Shown one piece after another: positions 58,498 to 64,000 of a DNA stretch of 64,000 nt. The DNA comes from Macrobrachium rosenbergii (Eukaryota > Arthropoda > Malacostraca > Decapoda > Palaemonidae). The stretch lies in NCBI RefSeq assembly GCF_040412425.1, contig NC_089742.1, forward strand, positions 73,951,625 to 74,015,624. The letters are read 5' to 3'. Position numbers and translations under genes: made by a program. Positions within the stretch are counted from its first letter, which is position 1. Each line of letters begins with the position of its first letter. The notes under the pieces were generated by a model. That model did no database searches. It was given only the letters and a program-made list of their open reading frames with translations, and was not told the origin of the DNA.

Positions 58498-58718
58498 GGT
58501 GACCTCAATCTACAAGATTGGGACCAGATAGGGCACAGGAATTTCCTTCCCAAGATCAATGCTTCACTTTTAATCTCAAAGCATCATTCCAATTCTGGTT
58601 GCTGGGATTCTAACACAGAGACCAAGGGTTCTCTGTGTTAGAATCCCAGTGAAGCATTGATCTTGGGAAGGACATTCCTGTGCCCTATCTGGTCCCAATC
58701 TTGTAGATTGAGGTCACC
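58498..58718. repeat. Large nested inverted repeat
   Basis: The outer arms 58,498-58,568 and 58,648-58,718 are 71-nt reverse complements with one mismatch. Inside, 58,602-58,620 and 58,631-58,649 form a perfect 19-bp hairpin with a 10-nt loop. The inner right arm directly abuts the outer right arm. Confidence 0.92.
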
Positions 58719-58969
58719 CTTGGGTGTGCAGCTGGAGTGAGATAAATCATACAAGTTGTAGTAGTCACAATTTAACTCATGGAGTTTTGGACCAGGCAAA
58801 CAGTCTGTCTGTGTTTCAGAAGGTTCCTTGGTATCCAGCAGATCAAGTGATCTTCTTTCCCCACCCTTGGCGTGCTAGAGGATGTTCTGTGTGCCAGAGA
58901 ATGGTGAGATTATTCCCCCTGTAGTTGGAATAGCCAGTCTGTCCCCTTTTAGGGGGTTAGTGCTGTCAG

Positions 58970-59265
58970 TGCTCCTCGTGCGGTGTACTGTAGGCATTAC
59001 TTACAGTTCTTTGCAGCATCCTTTTGGCCCCTAGCTGTGCAGCCCCTTTTCATTCCTTATACTGTACTTCTGTTCATATTCTTGTTTTCTGTCTTACTTT
59101 CCCCTCCCCTCTCCTAACAATTGATTCATAGTGCAACTGTGAGGTTTTCCTCCTGTTGCACGTTTCAAATCTTTTTACTCGTTAAGTTTCCGTTTCAGCT
59201 CTGAATGGCCTTGTAGGTCCCAGCACTTGGCCTTTGGCGTAAATTCATGTAATAGTTGAAGTTAG
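58970..59265 (+). repeat. Interspersed repeat (decapod type, SINE-like)
   Basis: It runs from CTCGTGCGGTGTACTGTAGG through CTTTGCAGCATCC, TCCTAACAATTGATTCATAG and GAGGTTTTCCTCCTGTTGCA to CAGCTCTGAATGGCCTTGTAGG and GGCCTTTGGCGTAAATT. I recognise this as a repeat widespread in decapod genomic sequence, from memory. No target duplication was identified. Confidence 0.6.
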
Positions 59266-59399
59266 TCTGGACTGATGAACAACCTCACCCTGGAGGCCTA
59301 GGGAGAGACTATCAGGAAGGTATGGCCTTCTTGGCAGCAGATTCAGGATCCTCCTGTTGTAGTAATAGATCCTCCATTGGGTGTATCATTGTCTTAAAG

Positions 59400-60620
59400 C
59401 CCTTTGGCAGGGGAGGCAAGCAAAGACTCATGAGAAGAAAGGGGAGAGCTCTTAGCATTCTTCCACTTCATCATTGATCCCCTTGTCATCCTCCTCATCA
59501 CTAGACACTTCTGCCACATAGGCAGAAGAAATAGGGGAAATCTGAAGCCTCATGTAATAAGTCAGATGGACTGCTCTTGCATCCCCCCCCCCTTTTTTTT
59601 TTTTTTTTTTTTTGAGGAGAGCAGGGTGGATGATTACAATCATAAGATGACCTTAATTCTGGCATGGCACCTTTATGTCTTCTCACTTTGACATGAGAAC
59701 TACTATTACCTAGTCATCCCATGAACTCTTCAGTTCACACATGGACAAGCCTACACCTTTTGCTTGCTGTGTGCATGCTCATCTGATATGGTGCCTGAAG
59801 TAGCTTGAAGACAACCCTTCCCCATGCCTCTAAGGAGTTTTTCAAAAACAATGTAGCCAGAACACTGCCACTTGTGGGAGAGATGCCGTTTGATCTCATA
59901 CCACCTTTTGTGTGCTTGGTTTACCGCACAAGTGCAAGGGACTGGAGGTGTGCGCCTGTCTCTTTTCCCTAATGGCTTGGTGGCTGCTGAGTTTAGAAGA
60001 GGCAAGCAGCAGCATTAAAGGCTGAACTCCGTTCCAATAGTAACTGCTGGGTCTCTTGCCTTATCCAGGTAGAGGCTTGTCTGGTTTGTCTTAGATCAGG
60101 AATGGGTCAGAAGAGAGAGCTGGTGTGACACCCTTTCTTCCTGGTAAGGGTGCAACTCTGCCTCAGGGGGTGTGGTGGGTCCAGAGGGTCTTTTTTTGGA
60201 AACTGCCAGCAGGGCTGGGGCAGTGCTTTGAGGTGAGTTTGCCCAGTCATGAGCTTAATAGCCTTGGGGAGTTAACTTTTGCTTTGTATCTGCTGACAGC
60301 TGAGTCTACAAAACTTTTCTTAGCAAATGGTCCTGAGGCATGACCTTCAGTCTGGTTTCCTTGATTACTGTAGCTGGCTCGTGGTGTTTTATAGGTGAAC
60401 AACCTAATCTGCAGATCAGGGAGTTCCTTTGTTTGAAGCAGATGGACCAAACTCTTCCCTGACTGCTTTTATGCCAGTGGAGGAACCACACACTGGAGGA
60501 TGTGAAGGCTGTTATTCTGTGATTAGACTCTTTAGTTGGCCAACTGACAAATGACCTTCCTCTGGAGAGAGGCTCAGTAGGGTCTTTCATTCTCTGCTGT
60601 AATGATGAATACTATGGAGT
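59400..60620 (-). other. Unclassified open segments, possibly retroelement
   Basis: Minus-strand segments 59,452-59,643 (acidic, with SSDEEDDKGINDEVEE), 59,751-60,005 and 60,306-60,590 follow one another with frame changes, as in a decayed retroelement ORF. No RT, protease or integrase motif is present, so the class is open. A poly-T/poly-C run at 59,584-59,613 interrupts the first. Confidence 0.25.
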
Positions 60621-61610
60621 CTCTTCATAACTTCTTTCTCTACTGTTGCTTTCTCTCACTATTGCTGGTACGACTCAACTTTTCTCTTATATCCCACTGA
60701 AGTTCGCACAAAGTTACTTAACCTCTTTTGTAGATAGAGAGTAAAGTCTAAGGTAACATGAGCCGAGAGCATTTCTTAGGAACAAATAATCTTATATCAG
60801 ATGACAGTGTGATCTTCAAGGTCAATCAGCTGAATTTAGTAGTTTTTCTCTTGGAGTATATATAGTTTTCAACTACTAAGAATAAGCTGCTTCACTGCAG
60901 TCACTGAGGCTCGAGAATAAAATAAAGTAAGTCCCAGAACATTGACTTGAAAAAATAGAGTAAATCAGAGAGAGGTGAAAATTTCTGAGTCCTGTATACA
61001 TCAATAGTGGATTACTTTCCATACCTTTAACATGCCCCCTCGCCCAGTGTATCACTACTGATGCTGCTGTTCTTCTCCTCTCTTCCTCCTTTTATAGTAT
61101 TTGGTCAGAGACCATGTTTACATCATAATTACATCACAGTTCTCAAGGCATGTCAACTACGTCACTTCAACCTCCTTAACATGTTACACCATTTGCCTTT
61201 TTATCCTCACCCTTTTCTCTTCACCATTCTCACACCTGCCACAGCAGTTAGCTGTAGAGTGTTTATCTTAACCTCTCACCTTTCCCTGTGTGCTCTAGAC
61301 TGCGGAGGTTGCTTGTAATCAACTGCCTCAGAACAGTTGTTAAAATTTTTGTTTTTTCTTAGTGTTTGATCAACACTGCTCATTTCCTCTCTCGAATGTT
61401 CTGACTCATTTTCATAAGACCATGTGTCTCACTCTTTGCGAAAGTCTCAATTATCGTTTCTGTAATAGTCTCCTGTAACACATATACAGACCCAAAGACT
61501 GGTAGTATGCAAGATAAGTGTAAATTCTTATGCCCATGAATAAATTTATGGTAGTTTTCAACTGTTGAAACAATTGAATGCCTTGTATCTTAATGGCCTG
61601 TTCTTTCCAG
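60621..61610. other. No gene recognised (upstream intron or 5' region of eIF4A)
   Basis: The region ends in the acceptor TGTTCTTTCCAG at 61,599-61,610. It contains no coding exon that joins in frame to the downstream exon that I could establish. Confidence 0.4.
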
Positions 61611-61719
61611 AGATGAGGATTGGGGTTCCGGTGGAAACACCGGGAGCGGAAATGATAAGGACTATGATGGCCCAGCCGGTATGGATGTCGATGGAATCAT
61701 CGAATCTACCTGGACAGAG
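61611..61719 (+). CDS. eIF4A: Translation initiation factor eIF4A, N-terminal exon
   Basis: This 109-nt exon lies between the acceptor TTCTTTCCAG and the donor GTAAAG. Its first base completes a codon from an upstream exon; it then gives 36 codons ending in phase 0. The product starts DEDWGSGGNTGSGNDKDYDG and ends MDVDGIIESTWTE. The GIIESTWTE block is the conserved lead-in to the helicase core of eIF4A, whereas the acidic Gly/Ser/Asn stretch before it is variable in the family and longer than I expect. eIF4A is the ATP-dependent RNA helicase of the cytoplasmic cap-binding complex eIF4F, which unwinds mRNA 5' regions for ribosome scanning. The exon with the start codon was not located upstream. 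Confidence 0.88.
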
Positions 61720-63108
61720 GTAAAGAGTAAATTGTTTAATTTGGCGTTTTTATCTTTATAAGAGAAAAAACATTCATACTGTTTAAGCATGCACCTCATA
61801 GGTGACTATATATATACTGTATATGCTATATATAAGAATGTTAGCATTTTACAGAAAATTAAAACGTTACCCAAGTCTTAGTTATTGAAATTTTATTCTG
61901 TATGACAGGAGTATATAATAAGATTGCTGAAAATGGTTATTCAATTTTTTCACAATATACTTGAAGTTGTTTGTTAGCTGACTTGTATTAGGATTAAAGA
62001 AGTAGGTATTTGACACTTCTGTTTTTCTGGCATCCACAATCTCATTTTTAGTTGGATGAACTTCCTTTGGATATGTTGAGCCTTATTTGTCTTTGATTTA
62101 TGAGAATGTAGCATTTAGGGTGTTTTACCATCTTAAATTGTTTGCAAGCACTTTGGATATATGCAAACTATGCCCCAGGCCAGTAACACCTCCCTTTGAA
62201 AGATGCCTTATATGCTTAGATAGCCAGTTGTTGTTGTGGGAGCAGTATTTTGAGCTCGTGTGGGAGAGGGTGAAGCTTCTGTTAAGAATGGAAACGAATT
62301 GGATTCACATATCCAAAGACAGGATAGCTACTGTTGGTAAAATGTGCTATTTAGAAATCTAATACCCTTAATTCAATTCAAACTTTAGATCCCAACATGA
62401 TTGGTGTATAAAAGATAATCTCACTGGGATTATCTTCCATGGAGAGGACACCAGTAGTTGTAATGTTTGGTATGTGTAAGGCCTTATATGTTAAGTGCAG
62501 AAAGTCAGAAAAACACTGTAACAATTTGTCAGAGAAGTCCCTACCAAAATAATTTTTTTAAGTCAGAAGTACAGTACGTGGATTCCCATGACTGTTAGTG
62601 CTGTCGTTCATGTGTGGTAGTTTTTGGACTATGTCAGCCCATTGTGGGTAACACCATTGTGTAACATATTAAAGATTTATTTTGAAGATTGAGTACTGAA
62701 AACTACAGTAAAAGTAAGAGTACTGAAAACTACAGTAAAAGTAAATTCTGCTGAAAACTATAGTAAAAGTGCTTTCTGCTTAGTCTGTACACCATAGAAG
62801 ATAGAAATAATAATTATGTATGTCCCTTTAGCTGACCAATATTGGGTGTTGACTGACATGTATACTTGCATTTTTATAATACTCTTTTGCATTTTACTAA
62901 TACTCTTAAATGTAATATGTCTTTTAAGAGAGCAAAAAATGCTAAAGCAGTTGTAACTTACTGCTTGAGCTATTTATGTGTTGTAAGTTGGCTAACAGTA
63001 AGTTAGAAACAGTGACTATAATTTTTTTCATATACTTATGTTTTGTAAAATGATAAATTTAGTAAGTTTGATTGTACAGTACTCTAAAAGATAACCCTCT
63101 CCTTTCAG
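61720..63108 (+). other. eIF4A intron
   Basis: A 1,389-bp intron from GTAAAG to CCTTTCAG with a pyrimidine-rich acceptor. It contains a 27-bp unit repeated three times at 62,691-62,772 (ACTGAAAACTACAGTAAAAG). No exon or element motif is seen; the open frame 62,087-62,362 has no recognisable family. Confidence 0.8.
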
Positions 63109-63366
63109 GTTGCAACTAGTTTTGATGATATGAACTTGAACGAGTCCTTATTGCGAGGTATTTATGCTTATGGCTTTGAAAAACCTTCAGCTATTCAGCA
63201 GAGGGCTATTATGCCATGCATCAAAGGGCATGATGCAATTGCTCAAGCTCAGTCTGGTACGGGCAAGACTGCTACTTTCTCTGTGGCTATTTTACAACGG
63301 ATAGACACTAAATCTCCCGAAACTCAAGCCCTCATTCTTGCTCCGACTAGAGAATTAGCTCAGCAG
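63109..63366 (+). CDS. eIF4A: eIF4A helicase core, first RecA-domain exon
   Basis: A 258-nt exon (86 codons, phase 0 at both ends) is flanked by the acceptor CTCTCCTTTCAG and the donor GTAAGA. It begins [10 protein letters not shown] and carries the Q motif [10 protein letters not shown], the Walker A / motif I AQSGTGKT that binds ATP, and motif Ia PTRELAQQ at its end. This is the start of RecA-like domain 1 of a DEAD-box protein; the eIF4A assignment follows from the closeness of the Q-motif region and the preceding exon. The DEAD box, SAT motif and second RecA domain lie beyond the right edge. The reading frame is intact with no stops, in contrast to every transposon frame in the window. 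Confidence 0.95.
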
Positions 63367-64000
63367 GTAAGATTTTTATATTCTTTACAGAAATATCTTC
63401 ACATTTTGGGAATTATATTTTCAGCTTTTATAATTATATAGAATACCATGTGCTATGTTTGCATAAACTGCAAAGTCAAGACAGTATGGATGGCCCATTG
63501 TTGTGTGTTTCAAAGGTAGCTTTTTAATTTGTGTATATTTTGCTTTTAACCCATTTGCTTATGACACTTAAAAACAATTACATCGGTGGAAAGTGCAGTG
63601 ACTACGGTAAGCGTAAAAATGTTTATACTTTTTTTGTTTAAAGATGCATGGCTCTGACAATTTTCAAGGTAGACTGCACAATTTTTTCAATTTGCAGTTG
63701 AATAATTTTTCTCCACTGTGGTATATTCCAACACACAGGCAAATAGCGATTACACCACACAGACACTATACAAATATCTTGAATTCTATACCACCACCCA
63801 CATACAAATATCTTGAATTCTATACCACCACCCACAAACATCACACAAAACAAAAAGCACATCCATACTCACCTCACCAGACAAGCACTTAATAACCTTC
63901 CCAACAACAAAATACTCGCACCCCCACCCAACATAAGCAGCACAGAAACACAGCTCTCAAGATTGGAGAGAGTACACCTGACTCGACTTCGCTGTGGTCA
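63367..64000 (+). other. eIF4A next intron, incomplete
   Basis: It begins GTAAGA and runs past the window end. It carries a LINE fragment (63,730-64,000) and a 34-bp-period direct repeat at 63,771-63,836 (two 32-bp copies of CAAATATCTTGAATTCTATA...). Confidence 0.8.
63730..64000 (+). pseudogene. Jockey-like LINE C-terminal fragment in eIF4A intron
   Basis: The plus strand from about 63,885 reads LNNLPNNKILAPPPNISSTE and then LSRLERVHLTRLRCGH up to the edge. This matches the region of Jockey-type LINEs in which a proline-rich stretch precedes LPRxxRxxLxQLRxG. The preceding part (63,737-63,892) is open in another frame, so a frameshift is present. The fragment continues beyond the window. Confidence 0.7.

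Noticed and set aside
59501..59686. Poly-Lys protein on the minus strand
   Set aside because: It is a translation of the poly-T/poly-C homopolymer at 59,584-59,613.
60754..60870. ATG with a short open frame upstream of eIF4A as its first coding exon
   Set aside because: No donor in the right phase was found to join the split codon at 61,611.

Overview
The window is nuclear DNA from an animal, most likely a decapod crustacean (shrimp, prawn or crayfish relative). The reasons are a spliced eIF4A gene of animal type, very dense long (TA)n, (CA)n, (CT)n and (GA)n microsatellites, several SINE-type repeats I associate with decapods, and a mix of DIRS, Penelope-like, Ty3/gypsy, Jockey/CR1-like LINE and MULE remnants. 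There is no operon structure, and nearly all of the sequence is transposon debris and tandem repeats. The species call is inference from repeat content.

Layout. 1-5.6 kb: a decayed DIRS-like retrotransposon on the minus strand (gag, RT/RNase H, tyrosine recombinase running off the left edge), with a 290-bp TA-flanked MITE inside its RT. 6.7-9.9 kb: a broken plus-strand LINE between CT-rich blocks, with a LINE/SINE-type 3' tail. 10.9-13.2 kb: an apparently complete but dead Mutator-like (MULE) element with a 9-bp target duplication; its terminal inverted repeats are arrays of a 15-bp unit. 13.2-18.8 kb: mostly unassignable AT-rich DNA with microsatellites and tRNA-like SINE heads. 18.8-22.6 kb: a second gag-like remnant, a minus-strand LINE fragment and a hairpin-forming interspersed repeat. 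24.4-26.3 kb: long TA/CA arrays, a SINE and a perfect 20-bp hairpin.

26.8-36.95 kb: an old Ty3/gypsy element (A, minus strand) split by a younger related element (B, 30,377-35,427) with near-identical LTRs and TGGC on both sides. 38.0-39.4 kb: a Penelope-like element whose RT piece and GIY-YIG piece lie on opposite strands. 40.1-41.3 kb: an intronless coiled-coil reading frame broken by two frame changes. 41.6-53.2 kb: a higher-order tandem repeat with four units. A unit comprises a 147-bp repeat array, a spacer, a TTTAGTG-type minisatellite, a LINE RT fragment and a second spacer. Units 2 and 2b carry large deletions, and one SINE insertion has empty sites in the sister units.

53.2-61.6 kb is mostly unassigned DNA with one large inverted repeat, a tandem duplication and a common interspersed repeat. 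61.6-63.4 kb holds two coding exons of eIF4A on the plus strand, the only clearly functional host gene. The gene continues past the right edge, and its next intron carries a Jockey-like LINE fragment.

I found no prokaryotic-style system, CRISPR array, intact tRNA or rRNA gene. The most unusual structures are the MULE with tandem-repeat termini and the mosaic higher-order repeat. All element assignments come from motifs read by eye; no database search was possible.
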